Source of the DNA: Promicromonospora iranensis
GTDB taxonomy: Bacteria; Actinomycetota; Actinomycetes; Actinomycetales; Cellulomonadaceae
Assembly: GCF_028994775.1 (NCBI RefSeq)
Contig: NZ_JAJQMN010000006.1
Span: forward strand, 124,001-188,000
Direction: 5' to 3'
DNA: 64,000 nt
Both the position numbers and the translations under genes were made by a program. Of this stretch, positions 33,785 through 43,065 are shown piece after piece. Numbering within the stretch: the stretch's first letter is position 1; every line of letters starts with the position of its first letter. The notes under the pieces are model-generated. The model was given only the letters and a program-made list of their open reading frames with translations. It was not told the DNA's origin and ran no database searches.

Positions 33785-34720
33785 CTACCCCTTGACCGCC
33801 CCACCCAGGCCGGCTCCGCTGAGGAACAGGCGCTGGAAGGCGAGGAAGAGGGCGATCGGCAGCACCGTGGAGATCGCGAGCGCCGCGAGGAAGACATCGA
33901 GCTCCAGGTAGGGCGCGATGGCCGGCAGCCGGACGGACAGGGGCTGGTGGGCCGGGTCGGGAAGCACCAGCAGCGGCCAGAGGTAGTCCTTCCACGCGGC
34001 GATGACGGCGAACACGGAGACGACGCCGAGGATGGGCCTGGACATCGGGAGGACGATGCTCCACAGCAGCCGGAAGGGTCCGGCGCCGTCGACGCGGGCG
34101 GCCTCGAAGATCTCGCGCGGGAGGCCGTCGAAGAACCGTTTGACGAGGAGCACGTTGAACGCGCTGGCGCCCATGGGCAGCCAGACGGCCCAGAACGTGT
34201 TGAGCAGGCTGACGTGGACGATCGGCAGGTCGAGGATGGTCAGGTACAGCGGCACGAGGAGCACGACGGACGGCACGAAGAGCGTCGCCAGGACGAGCCC
34301 GAAGATCACGTTGCCGTACCTGGGCCGGAGCACGGACAGCACGTAGCCGCCGGTGGTGGCGACCAGGATCTGGAAGAACCAGGCCCCGACCGCGATGATC
34401 AGCGTGTTGACGAAGTAGTGGTCGATCTCGGCCCGGGTCCACGCGGTGGCGAGGTTCGCCCAGTCGATCCCGGTGGGGAACAGCCCGAGGGGGTCGCGCA
34501 GGGTCTCCTGGGTCGGGGTGACGGCGGCCTTCGCGAGCCAGAGGATCGGCCCGAGCCCGACGACGACCAGGGTGACCAGCAGGCCGCCCTGCAGTACCCC
34601 GAGGGAGCCTCGTACGCTCGGCCGGCGCCGGTCGTGGGAGGAGACGATGCCCCGTTCGGGCCGCTCGGGCCGGGTGGCGCGCCGGCGGGCGAGGGCCGGG
34701 GTCCGGGTGTTCGCTGCCAT
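33785..34720 (-). CDS. Sugar ABC transporter permease, MalG type
   Basis: A 311-residue CUT1 permease with a basic 40-residue N-terminus, six membrane spans and the EAA loop FEAARVDGAGPFRLLWSIVLPM (about 213-234); it ends in GGAVKG. It follows the MalF-type gene by 1 bp and is the last gene of the alpha-glucoside operon. The substrate is inferred from the operon's GH13 enzyme: maltose, isomaltose or related alpha-glucosides. No ATPase is present in the cluster. Confidence 0.94.
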   Translation of the reverse strand: MAANTRTPALARRRATRPERPERGIVSSHDRRRPSVRGSLGVLQGGLLVTLVVVGLGPILWLAKAAVTPTQETLRDPLGLFPTGIDWANLATAWTRAEIDHYFVNTLIIAVGAWFFQILVATTGGYVLSVLRPRYGNVIFGLVLATLFVPSVVLLVPLYLTILDLPIVHVSLLNTFWAVWLPMGASAFNVLLVKRFFDGLPREIFEAARVDGAGPFRLLWSIVLPMSRPILGVVSVFAVIAAWKDYLWPLLVLPDPAHQPLSVRLPAIAPYLELDVFLAALAISTVLPIALFLAFQRLFLSGAGLGGAVKG

Positions 34721-34721
34721 G

Positions 34722-35696
34722 TCAGCTGCTCCAGGGTCGGGTCACGCGGAAGTACACCGCGGAGAGGACGGCCAGGACGCCGGCGAGCATCAGGCTCAGG
34801 GCGGTCGCGGCCCCGTAGTTGCCGCCGAGGCTGCTCCCGAACGCGTAGTCGTAGATCAGCATCAGGACCGTGAGGGTGGCGTTGTTGGGCCCGCCCCCGG
34901 TGAAGAGGAATGGCTCGAGGAACACCTGCGCGGTGCCGATCACCTGCAGGATGAGCGTGATGAAGAGGACGCCGCGCAGCTGGGGCAGCGTCACGTGCCA
35001 GATCTTGCGCCACACGCCGGCGCCGTCGACCTCCGCCGCCTCGTAGAGCTCGGTGCGCACCCCGACGAGGGCGGCGAGGTAGATGATGACGGTTCCGCCG
35101 GCCGCCGCCCAGGTCGCTTCGAGAACCAGGGACGGCATGGCGCTGGTGGCGTCCTGGAGCCACGGGTACGGGCCGAGCCCGACCCAGCCCGCGATGGTGT
35201 TGAAGACGCCGGTGTCCGAGGCGTCGTAGAAGAACTTCCAGAGCAGCACCGCCACGACGGGCGGCACGACGACGGGCAGGTACGCCAGCGCGGAGAACAG
35301 GCCCCGCATCTTGCGCACCTCGCTCATCAGGACCGCGGCGGCCAGCGGCAGCGGGTACCCGAAGACCAGCGCGAGCAGGGCGAACCACAGCGTGTTCCGC
35401 ACGGCCTTGCCCAGTAGCGGGTCCTGCAGCACGAACACGAAGTTGTCGAGCCCCACGAACACGGGGGCCGTGACGAGGTTGGTCTCCTGGACGCTCATGA
35501 CCAGCGCGCGTCCGATCGGGAACCAGGAGAAGACGCCGAACACGAGGATCATCGGCAGCGCGATGACCAGGGTGCTCAGGCCGCCGTCGCGCAGCCATTG
35601 CCGGGGCGTGCCGCGCCGGGCACGGCGGGGCCTCGTGGGTGACGGCGGGGGTGGTGCCGGAGCCGTGGCTCGCAGCGGGCTGGAGATGGTCGTCAT
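34722..35696 (-). CDS. Sugar ABC transporter permease, MalF type
   Basis: A 324-residue CUT1 permease. A Pro/Arg-rich cytoplasmic start (about 35 residues) precedes six spans; the EAA loop reads YEAAEVDGAGVWRKIWHVTLPQL near 217. ATG 35696 follows AAGGATCCACG; an in-frame extension to 35798 overlaps the binding-protein gene and is rejected. It lies 61 bp after the binding-protein gene, a gap that is mostly a hairpin. Confidence 0.94.
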   Translation of the reverse strand: MTTISSPLRATAPAPPPPSPTRPRRARRGTPRQWLRDGGLSTLVIALPMILVFGVFSWFPIGRALVMSVQETNLVTAPVFVGLDNFVFVLQDPLLGKAVRNTLWFALLALVFGYPLPLAAAVLMSEVRKMRGLFSALAYLPVVVPPVVAVLLWKFFYDASDTGVFNTIAGWVGLGPYPWLQDATSAMPSLVLEATWAAAGGTVIIYLAALVGVRTELYEAAEVDGAGVWRKIWHVTLPQLRGVLFITLILQVIGTAQVFLEPFLFTGGGPNNATLTVLMLIYDYAFGSSLGGNYGAATALSLMLAGVLAVLSAVYFRVTRPWSS

Positions 35697-35715
35697 CGTG
35701 GATCCTTCGCTTCGG

Positions 35716-35749
35716 TGGCCGAGCCCGCCCCGACGGGCGAGCTCGGCCA
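35716..35749 (-). terminator. Hairpin between binding-protein and permease genes
   Basis: Arms TGGCCGAGC/GCTCGGCCA, one mismatch, then a further 5 bp and a CGAC loop. It occupies most of the intergenic gap and probably reduces permease relative to binding-protein expression. Confidence 0.65.
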
Positions 35750-35757
35750 ACGGGAGG

Positions 35758-37131
35758 TCAGCTGCGGTCGAGCAGGCCCTGGACCTGGGTCTGCGCATCA
35801 GCGAGGAGCGCGTCGATGTCCGCGTCCTCGTCCGTCAGCACCGCCTGGACCACCGGGTCGAGCGCCGCGTACACCTCCTGGGTGGCGACGGAGGGCTCGG
35901 GGATGACCGGCTGGTCGAACATCTGCTCCGTCATGGGCGCGAAGTTCTCCAGCGGGACGTTGACGAGATCCTTGATCCAGCTCTGCTGCTGCTCGTAGGT
36001 CGCCTGGTCGAAGATCGGCAGGGCCGGCGCGCCGACGGGCTGGTCGGTCCTGGCGGCGATCTCGGCCTCGGCGACGGCCGCCTCCTGGTCGGTCAGCTTG
36101 GAGATGTAGTAGAAGTCGATCCACTTCACCGCTGCCGCCTGTTCCGCCTCGGACGCCGCCGAGCTGACCGCGGCGAGCGTGCCGCCGCCGAGCGTGCCGG
36201 CGTCGTCGCCTTCCAGCGGCAGCACCGTCACGCCGTACTCGTCGGGGTTCATCTGGTTCTGGGTGAACAGGTTGGGGTAGTTCGCCCCGCCCGAGACGTA
36301 CATGCCGATCTTGCCGGCGGCGAAGTCCTGGTTGATGGTGCTCCAGTCGTACAGGAAGCTCGCGCCCATGGAGTTGTCCTCCCAGCGCATCTCCCGCAGC
36401 ATCTCGAGAGCCTGGGCCGTGGCGTCGTTGTCCACGGTGGCGGTCGCCTCCTCGCCCTCGCCCTCGACGACGCGGCCGCCGAGCGCGTAGGTCTCGGTGG
36501 TGAGGATCCAGCCGCCCGTGTTGCTCTGTGTCATGTGGGCGTACCCGGCCTGGCCGGTCTTGTCCGCGATGACCTTGGCGGCCTCACGCACCTCGTCCCA
36601 CGTCGCGGGCGGGTTGTCCGGGTCGAGCCCGGCCTCCTCGAAGAGCGCGCGGTTGTAGTGCAGTCCCTGGTTGTAGGCGGAGATCGGGACGGCCCACATG
36701 CCGCCGTCGGTGTCCTGGCCCGCCTCGGCGATGGTGGGGTTGAACTGGTCCGCGTAGGGCAGCTCCGCGACGAGCTCGCTGATGTCGGCGATCTGCTCAC
36801 GCTCGATGAGGGCGCGACCGTCGGTGAACGGGATCGGGAAGACGTCGGGCAGCGTGCCGCCGGCGAGCTCGGCGGCGAACGTCGTGCCGGACCAGGTGAA
36901 CTCCTTGGTCGCGACCTGGATGTCCGGGTTCACCTCCTCGAACTGCAGGATGCGCTCCTCGAAAGCACTGATCGCCTCCGGCTCCAGGCCGGCGTCGATG
37001 GCGACCTCGATGGTGACCGGCCCGGTGGGCTCGGCGGCAGGCTCTTCGGACGAGCCACAGGCCGTGAGGGTTACCGCGACGGACAGGACGCCCACCAGGG
37101 CGATCGCCGCGCGCTTCTGTGCTGACTTCAT
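35758..37131 (-). CDS. Sugar ABC transporter substrate-binding lipoprotein
   Basis: A 457-residue CUT1 binding protein. The signal MKSAQKRAAIALVGVLSVAVTLTACGSS has a lipobox LTAC (Cys about 25). FEEVNPDIQVATKEFTW and GTLPDVFPIPFTDGRALIEREQIADIS are typical family strands; aromatic residues (GMWAVPISAYNQGLHYN, NTGGWILTTETYALGG) suit sugar stacking. ATG 37131 lies 5 nt after GGAG; the upstream GTG overlaps that site. It follows the GH13 gene by 87 bp in the LacI-controlled operon. Confidence 0.94.
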   Translation of the reverse strand: MKSAQKRAAIALVGVLSVAVTLTACGSSEEPAAEPTGPVTIEVAIDAGLEPEAISAFEERILQFEEVNPDIQVATKEFTWSGTTFAAELAGGTLPDVFPIPFTDGRALIEREQIADISELVAELPYADQFNPTIAEAGQDTDGGMWAVPISAYNQGLHYNRALFEEAGLDPDNPPATWDEVREAAKVIADKTGQAGYAHMTQSNTGGWILTTETYALGGRVVEGEGEEATATVDNDATAQALEMLREMRWEDNSMGASFLYDWSTINQDFAAGKIGMYVSGGANYPNLFTQNQMNPDEYGVTVLPLEGDDAGTLGGGTLAAVSSAASEAEQAAAVKWIDFYYISKLTDQEAAVAEAEIAARTDQPVGAPALPIFDQATYEQQQSWIKDLVNVPLENFAPMTEQMFDQPVIPEPSVATQEVYAALDPVVQAVLTDEDADIDALLADAQTQVQGLLDRS

Positions 37132-37218
37132 TGTCACTCCTTGGTCGTGTGCCGCTGGGGCGGCATCTCTGGGGTAAGCACTGCTGGGAAAGCCGTTGAG
37201 CAGGGGGAAGGCGGGGAA

Positions 37219-38895
37219 TCAGGACGGCAGGTCGAGCCAGACAGCTGTGTCCGGCCCGACGTCGCCGTCGACGGGACCGCTCGCCAGGAGCACCGTGGCT
37301 CCGGCGGGGAGCGGGACGGGAGCCGTCCCGAGGTTGACGACGCACGCGAAGCGAGCGCCGCGGGCGAACGCGACGACGTTGTCGCCCTCGTCGTCCAGGT
37401 CGAGGTCGAGGTCGAGCCACGCGAGCTCCTCGGAACGCAGCGCGGGGAGGTCGCGCCGCAGGTGCAGCGCCCGACGGTAGAGACTCAGCATCGAGTCCGG
37501 GTCGCCGTCCTGGCTCGCCACCGAGTAGTCCGGCCAGTCGGCGGGCTGGGGTAGCCAGGGCGCGCCGCCGCCGTCGGGCCCGAACCCGAGGCTCGGGCCG
37601 GTACGGGTCCACGGGAGCGGCACGCGGCAGCCGTCCCGGCCGGGGTCGACACCCTCCGACCGGAAGTGCATGGGGTCCTGGATGAGCTCGCGCGGCACGT
37701 CCGCCTCGGGCAGGCCGAGCTCGTCTCCCTGGTAGACGTACAGGGCGCCCGGCAGCGCCGCGACCAGCAGCGCGGCGGCCCGCGCCCGGCGGGTGCCGAG
37801 CTCCAGGTCGGACGGCGTGCCGAACCGCTTGGCCGCGAAGTCGAAGGACGAGTCCTCACGTCCGTACCTGGTCACGGGCCGGGTGACGTCGTGGTTCGAC
37901 AGCACCCAGGTGGCGGGCGCTCCCACGGGGGCGTGCGCCTCGAGGGTCATCCGGATCGACTCGCGCAGCTCCTTGGCGTCCCAGGGGCGGGCCATGAAGT
38001 CGAAGTTGAACGCCGTGTGCATCTCGTCGGGGCGCAGGTACTGGGCGAAGCGTTCGTGATCCGCGAGCCACACCTCACCGACGAGCACCCGCGGCTCGGC
38101 GTAGGAGTCGGCGACGCGCCGCCAGCCGCGGTAGATGTCATGGATCTCGTCGCGGTCCAGGTGCGGATGCTCCCCCGGGCCCACCGTCTCCGGCACCTCT
38201 GGCAGCGCGGGATCCTTGACGATCAGGGCCGCCGAGTCGATCCGGATGCCTGCCGCGCCCCGGTCGAACCAGAACCGCAGGACGTCCTCGTGCTCCTGCC
38301 GGACGTCGGGGTGGTTCCAGTTCAGGTCTGGCTGTTCCGGTGTGAACAGGTGCAGATACCACTGCCCGGGTGTGCCGTCCGGGTTCGTCGTGCGGGTCCA
38401 GGTCTGCCCCTGGAAGCTCGACACCCAGCCGGTCGGGATCTGCGCCCCGTCCGGCCCCCCGCCGTCGTGGAACCAGAATCGCTCGCGCTCCGGCGAGCCG
38501 GGGCCGGCCGCCAGAGCCGCGCGGAACCATTCGTGCTCCGCCGATATGTGGTTGGGGACCACGTCGACGATGGTCCGGATGCCCAGCTCGCGGGCCTCGG
38601 CGATCAGCGCCTCGGCGTCGTCCAGGGTGCCGAACGCCGGGTCGATCCGACGGTAGTCCCGCACGTCGTAGCCGCCGTCCGCCAGGGGCGAGGCGTACCA
38701 GGGCGTGTACCAGATGGCGTCCACCCCCAGGTCACGCAGGTAACCCAGCCGGGAACGGACACCGGCGAGGTCACCGGTGCCGTCGCCGTTCCCGTCCGCG
38801 AAGCTGCGGGGGTAGACCTGGTAGATCACCGCACTGCGCCACCAGTCGTGCCCGGCGGGGCGCTGTGCTGCTGCAGGCTCGGACGTCGTCGTCAT
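37219..38895 (-). CDS. Alpha-glucosidase / oligo-1,6-glucosidase, GH13
   Basis: A 558-residue cytoplasmic retaining alpha-glucosidase. The barrel starts WWRSAVIYQVYPRSFADGNGDGTGDL; region I DVVPNH is at 111-116, nucleophile Asp220 in GIRID, acid/base Glu274 in VGEVW, and transition-state Asp336 in SNHD. The QPDLNW motif (188-193) points to the alpha-glucosidase/oligo-1,6-glucosidase/trehalose-phosphate-hydrolase-like branch. A short acidic Leu-Asp repeat lies near 487-494. No signal peptide. It lies between lacI and the sugar ABC genes on the same strand, cleaving what they import. Confidence 0.94.
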   Translation of the reverse strand: MTTTSEPAAAQRPAGHDWWRSAVIYQVYPRSFADGNGDGTGDLAGVRSRLGYLRDLGVDAIWYTPWYASPLADGGYDVRDYRRIDPAFGTLDDAEALIAEARELGIRTIVDVVPNHISAEHEWFRAALAAGPGSPERERFWFHDGGGPDGAQIPTGWVSSFQGQTWTRTTNPDGTPGQWYLHLFTPEQPDLNWNHPDVRQEHEDVLRFWFDRGAAGIRIDSAALIVKDPALPEVPETVGPGEHPHLDRDEIHDIYRGWRRVADSYAEPRVLVGEVWLADHERFAQYLRPDEMHTAFNFDFMARPWDAKELRESIRMTLEAHAPVGAPATWVLSNHDVTRPVTRYGREDSSFDFAAKRFGTPSDLELGTRRARAAALLVAALPGALYVYQGDELGLPEADVPRELIQDPMHFRSEGVDPGRDGCRVPLPWTRTGPSLGFGPDGGGAPWLPQPADWPDYSVASQDGDPDSMLSLYRRALHLRRDLPALRSEELAWLDLDLDLDDEGDNVVAFARGARFACVVNLGTAPVPLPAGATVLLASGPVDGDVGPDTAVWLDLPS

Positions 38896-38948
38896 GCAGT
38901 GAACCGTAAGTCACGTGACAACGAACGCGCAAGAACTCGACAGGAACC

Positions 38949-39968
38949 TTATTGATTCGTGACAACCTTCGCCGCGGCGGTGGAGGCGCGGACCACGAGC
39001 TCCGGCTCGAAGAGCAGCTCGTCGCGCGGCACGTCGCTGCCGTCGATGAGCGCGGCGAGCAGGTCGACGGCGGCGCGGCCCATCGGCTCGATCGGCTGGC
39101 GCACGGTCGTCAGGGCCGGATCGGTGGAGTTCATCAGCGCCGAGTCGTCGAAGCCGACCACCGACACGTCCGCCGGGCACGACAGCCCGACGCGCCGCAC
39201 CGCGCGGATCGCACCGAGCGCGAGCGGGTCGCTGGCGCAGACGATCGCGGTGGCGCCCCGCTCGATCAGGCGGTTGGCCGCCGCCTGGCCGCTCTCCAGG
39301 GAGTACTGCGAGTGCACCACCAGGTCGGCGTCGAGCGCGAGGCCGTGCCGCTTCGCGAACCGGTGGGCGGCGTCAAGCTTGCGCTCCGACGGGACATGAT
39401 CGGCCGGGCCCAGCAGCAGGCCGATCCGCTGATGACCCAGCGACGCGACGTGGCCCATCGCCTGCTCGATCGCCACGAGGTCGTCGGTGGCGACGCGTGG
39501 GAAGTCCAGGTCCTCGATCGACGCGTTCATGAGCACGACGGGCAGTCCAAGGTCCTCCAGCCGCCGGTAGTGGGAGTGGTCGGCCTCTCGCTCCGCGTAG
39601 AAGCCACCCGCGAAGATCACGCCGGAGACCTGCTGCTGCAGCATGAGGTCGATGTACTCGGCCTCGGTGACGCCGCCGGCGGTGCGCGTGCAGAGCACCG
39701 GCGTGTACCCCTGCTGGGCGAGCGCGCCGCCGATCACCTCCGCGAACGCGGGAAAGATCGGGTTCACCAGCTCCGGCAGGACCAGCCCGACGAGCTTGCC
39801 GCGACTGCCCCGCAGCTTGGTGGGCCGCTCGTAGCCCAGCACGTCGAGGGCCGTGAGCACCGCGTCCCGGGTGCCCTGGGACACCCCGGGCTTCCCGTTG
39901 AGGACACGGCTGACCGTCGCCTCGCTGACCCCTACCTTCTTCGCCACATCCGCTAACCGTCTCGACAT
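38949..39968 (-). CDS. LacI-family regulator
   Basis: A 339-residue repressor. The N-terminal HTH reads RLADVAKKVGVSEATVSRVLNGKPGVSQ (3-30) with the hinge helix ALDVLGYERP; a periplasmic-binding-protein-like sugar domain follows (LVGLVLPELVNPIF; VVGFDDSALMNSTDPALTTVRQP). ATG 39968 is chosen over an upstream start at 39992 because AGGATC precedes it and the HTH spacing is normal. It heads the GH13-ABC operon. A 49-bp inverted repeat with two operator-like arms lies directly upstream, indicating autoregulation. Confidence 0.94.
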   Translation of the reverse strand: MSRRLADVAKKVGVSEATVSRVLNGKPGVSQGTRDAVLTALDVLGYERPTKLRGSRGKLVGLVLPELVNPIFPAFAEVIGGALAQQGYTPVLCTRTAGGVTEAEYIDLMLQQQVSGVIFAGGFYAEREADHSHYRRLEDLGLPVVLMNASIEDLDFPRVATDDLVAIEQAMGHVASLGHQRIGLLLGPADHVPSERKLDAAHRFAKRHGLALDADLVVHSQYSLESGQAAANRLIERGATAIVCASDPLALGAIRAVRRVGLSCPADVSVVGFDDSALMNSTDPALTTVRQPIEPMGRAAVDLLAALIDGSDVPRDELLFEPELVVRASTAAAKVVTNQ

Positions 39969-39990
39969 GACGTCGATCCTAGTCACGGAC

Positions 39991-40039
39991 AACGCAAACC
40001 GCTTGCAGGGGTTTCATACTCCTGCAAGCGGTTTGCGTT
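39991..40039. promoter_or_regulatory. Double LacI operator, perfect 19-bp inverted repeat
   Basis: AACGCAAACCGCTTGCAGG (39991-40009) and its exact complement (40021-40039) are separated by 11 bp. Each arm holds a LacI-type core GCAAACCGCTTGC with central CG. A weak -10-like TATGAA lies in the spacer on the minus strand. The repeat would also form a strong hairpin in RNA and could end hflX transcripts. Confidence 0.8.
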
Positions 40040-40064
40040 GCCGACGTCGGACGCCGACCGTGCA

Positions 40065-41606
40065 TCAGGACACGACGGCGACCCGCTCCAGCTCGGTGGC
40101 GAGCTGCTCGTCCACGCGGCCACGCAGGTGCGTACCCGTCGCGACGTGCTCGGTCAGGTCGATGTCCCCGTGCTCGTGCACGCGGTGCACCAGGTCGCCG
40201 CGCTCGTACGGCACCACGAGGTCGATCTGGATGCCCGGGCGAGGCAGCTCGGCGGCGATCCGGGCCCGGAGCTCGGCGATGCCCTCTCCCGAGTGCGCCG
40301 AGACCACGGCGGTGTGCCGCTCGCGCCGCTGGATACGACCGACGACCGTCGGGTCGGCGATGTCGGCCTTGTTCAGCACCACGATCTCGTGGACGTCCTC
40401 GAACGCCGGGATCTCGGACAGCACCTCCCGGACAGCGGCGATCTGGCCCTCCGGGTCCGGGTGGGACGCATCGACCACGTGCAGCAGGATGTCGGCGTCG
40501 CCGACCTCCTCCAGCGTGGACCGGAACGCCTCGATGAGCTGGTGCGGCAGGTGCCGCACGAACCCGACCGTGTCCGTGAAGGTGTAGACGCGGCCGTCCT
40601 CGGTCTTGGTACGGCGCACCGTCGGGTCCAGCGTGGCGAACAGCGCGTTCTGGACCAGGACGCCCGCGCCGGTCAGCGCGTTGAGCAGCGAGGACTTGCC
40701 CGCGTTCGTGTAGCCCGCGATGGCGACCGCCGGGATCGCGTTGCGCTTGCGGCTCAGCCGCTTGGTCTCGCGGGCCGGCTTCATCGCGACGATCTCGCGC
40801 CGCAGCTTGGCCATCCGGTCGCGGATGCGCCGCCGGTCCAGCTCGATCTTGGTCTCACCGGGACCACGCGAGCCCATGCCGGCACCCGCGCCGCCCACCT
40901 GGCCACCGGCCTGGCGGGACATCGAGTCGCCCCAGCCGCGCAGGCGCGGCAGGAGGTACTCGAGCTGGGCGAGCTCGACCTGGGCCTTGCCCTCCCGGGA
41001 CTTGGCGTGCTGAGCGAAGATGTCGAGGATCAGAGCCGTCCTGTCGACGACCTTCACCTTGACCACGTCCTCCAGCGCACGGCGCTGGGAGGGTGCGAGC
41101 TCGCTGTCGACGATCACCGTGTCGGCGCCCGTCGCCAGGACCACCTGGGCCAGCTCCAGCGCCTTGCCGGAACCCAGGTACGTGCCCGGGTCGGGCTTCT
41201 GCCGACGTTGCAGCATGCCGTCCAGCACCTGGGAGCCGGCCGTCTCTGCCAGAGCGGCGAGCTCGCGCAGCGAGATCTCCGCGTCACGGGCCGCGCGCTC
41301 GCCTCCCGAGTACAGGCCGACGAGCACCACCTTCTCCAGGCGGAGCTGCCGGTACTCGACCTCGGTGACGTCCTCGAGCTCGGTCGACAGACCGGCTACG
41401 CGACGCAGCGCCGTGCGCTCCTCGAGCTCCAGCTGGTCACCGTCAGCCACGGTGTGCACCGTGTCGCCGTCGGCACGTGCGGTCCCCGCCCGAGCGAGAA
41501 CCCGTGCCACGACATCGTTCGCGATCGCCTGGGCATCTGCCTGGACTGCGCGGAGTTCGGGCGTCTCCTCTGCGGGGAGCTCGGGCTCTGTCGGGGTGTG
41601 GGTCAT
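40065..41606 (-). CDS. hflX: GTPase HflX
   Basis: A 513-residue ribosome-associated GTPase that splits stalled 70S ribosomes. An N-terminal HflX domain (about 90-290, GTYLGSGKALEL; GRGPGETKIELDRR-type Gly-rich loop GGAGAGMGSRGPGETK) precedes the G domain: G1 GYTNAGKSS (298-306), G3 DTVGF near 343, G4 NKAD near 410. A 90-residue acidic N-terminal extension is usual in actinobacteria. ATG 41606. It precedes lacI on the same strand, with a potential hairpin between. Confidence 0.96.
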   Translation of the reverse strand: MTHTPTEPELPAEETPELRAVQADAQAIANDVVARVLARAGTARADGDTVHTVADGDQLELEERTALRRVAGLSTELEDVTEVEYRQLRLEKVVLVGLYSGGERAARDAEISLRELAALAETAGSQVLDGMLQRRQKPDPGTYLGSGKALELAQVVLATGADTVIVDSELAPSQRRALEDVVKVKVVDRTALILDIFAQHAKSREGKAQVELAQLEYLLPRLRGWGDSMSRQAGGQVGGAGAGMGSRGPGETKIELDRRRIRDRMAKLRREIVAMKPARETKRLSRKRNAIPAVAIAGYTNAGKSSLLNALTGAGVLVQNALFATLDPTVRRTKTEDGRVYTFTDTVGFVRHLPHQLIEAFRSTLEEVGDADILLHVVDASHPDPEGQIAAVREVLSEIPAFEDVHEIVVLNKADIADPTVVGRIQRRERHTAVVSAHSGEGIAELRARIAAELPRPGIQIDLVVPYERGDLVHRVHEHGDIDLTEHVATGTHLRGRVDEQLATELERVAVVS

Positions 41607-41791
41607 GTATTACCTAACTCTCGGTTGTTCGTGCTCAGTACAACAAGGATCCCACGGCCGAAAGTCCCGCGGCTATGTCTTTCCCGCACCGACCGCCGTC
41701 GACCCGCTGGCTGTGGATAACCACCCCTGGCCGACCGCGGCCGCTGCCAGACTTGACGGGCAACCTCACCACGCCGATCAGGGGGCCGGAG

Positions 41792-42388
41792 ATGCTCGAG
41801 GAACAACCACAGCAGAGGCAGTCACGGACCGGCACGACCTGGACCGAGGAAGAGAACGAGCAGGTGGTGGCGCTGGTGCGCAGCGGGGCGGACCTGGACG
41901 CAGTCGCGGACGGGGTCCGGCGGTCCAGCACGTCGGTGGTGGCCCGCCTGCGGCGGATGCTGCCGCTGGAGCACCGGTCCTGCCCGAACGACCGCGTGGT
42001 CCTTGCGCTCCGCGAACACCTGCGCGACCCCGACTACGACTGGCAGGGACAGATGCTCCTGACGCTGCCGCCGCGCCCGGTGGTCAACCCGCCCGCGATC
42101 GTCCGTGAGGGCCTCGCCGGCCTGGCGGACGACGACCTGGTGACCGTCGCGCACAGCGTCCTGCTCGACGACCGCGTCGCCACGGCCGACCTGCGCGGCC
42201 GTCTTGTCGCCGAGGTGAAGCAGCGCGGGCTCGCGGACCGGGTCGGGCAGTCTCACGAGTCGTACCTGGCCACCCACCGGGAGCTCACGGGATTCCGCGA
42301 CCTGGACGAGCAGGTTCATCGCTGGTCGAAGGCCGTGGGCCTCACGGTGCACCGGAACCCGTACGCCTGGGCGGACGGCCCGTGGTAG
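41792..42388 (+). CDS. Conserved protein of unknown function, SANT/HTH-like N-terminus
   Basis: A 198-residue protein I cannot name. Residues 15-55 (TWTEEENEQVVALVRSGADLDAVADGVRRSSTSVVARLRRML) look like a Myb/SANT or trihelix-type DNA-binding helix bundle, as seen in short actinobacterial proteins beside hflX. The remainder is charged and probably helical, ending in HRNPYAWADGPW. ATG 41792 is chosen because GGGGG lies 6 nt before it; an open frame to 41675 has no site. It is divergent from hflX. A regulatory role is inferred only from the N-terminal pattern. Confidence 0.7.
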   Translation: MLEEQPQQRQSRTGTTWTEEENEQVVALVRSGADLDAVADGVRRSSTSVVARLRRMLPLEHRSCPNDRVVLALREHLRDPDYDWQGQMLLTLPPRPVVNPPAIVREGLAGLADDDLVTVAHSVLLDDRVATADLRGRLVAEVKQRGLADRVGQSHESYLATHRELTGFRDLDEQVHRWSKAVGLTVHRNPYAWADGPW

Positions 42389-42428
42389 CGACGCCTGCCG
42401 CCGACGCCTGCGGCCGGCCCACCGCCGG

Positions 42429-43013
42429 TCAGAAGTCCAGCCGCAGCACCCGGCGCCGTTTCGTCGGCCGGCTGACCTCCGTCAGCCCGGCTGCCTCGAA
42501 CGGGCCGGCCGTGCCAACGTTGACCTCGCCCCAGGAGATCTCCCGCCCCGGGTCGGGCACTATCGGATATCCCTCGACGGCCTGGGCGCCCCGCTCCCGC
42601 GCGTGCTCGACGGCGGCCGCCGCCAGGTCGTACATCAAGCCCTGCTTGCGGTAGCCCGCGCGGATCGCGAAGCACGTGACGGCCCACACGCCGTCGTCGT
42701 CCTTGTCCTCGTGCCGGCCCGCCCACGGGACCTGGCTGCCGCGGTAGCGGACGAACTCGGTGCGGGGCGCCACCGCCACCCAGCCGGCGGGCTCACCGTC
42801 GACGTACCCGACCAGGGCGCCCGACGTCGGCGCGTCCGGACCGGCGTCGAGCTGGTCGCGCAGGTGGTGAGTGCGCTCCTCGACCGACAGGTGCCACCAG
42901 GCGCCGTCGCCCAGCCGGATACGCTGGCACTGGCAGTGGTGGGCGCCGCCGCGTGTGCCGAACACCACCTACACGTCGTCCCACCGGTCCGGGGTCGCCG
43001 GCACGATCTCCAT
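42429..43013 (-). pseudogene. GNAT acetyltransferase interrupted by an in-frame TAG
   Basis: Reading from ATG 43013 gives MEIVPATPDRWDDV, then TAG at 42971-42969, then VVFGTRGGAHHCQCQ...RVLRLDF to 42429. The two parts together match the start of a GNAT family (DRWDDV-x-VVFGTRG). The main body keeps the acetyl-CoA motif (VTCFAIRAGYRKQGLMYDLAAAAVEHARERG, about residues 110-140 of the joined protein). Either the gene is dead by one nonsense change, or translation restarts at GTG 42968 (180 codons including stop) just after the TAG, which would drop the first strand of the fold. A sequencing error is the other possibility. Confidence 0.75.
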
Positions 43014-43065
43014 GACGGAAGGCTGGCACCGGTCATCCTGCCCGGCAAGCGCCTAGGATCGTCCG

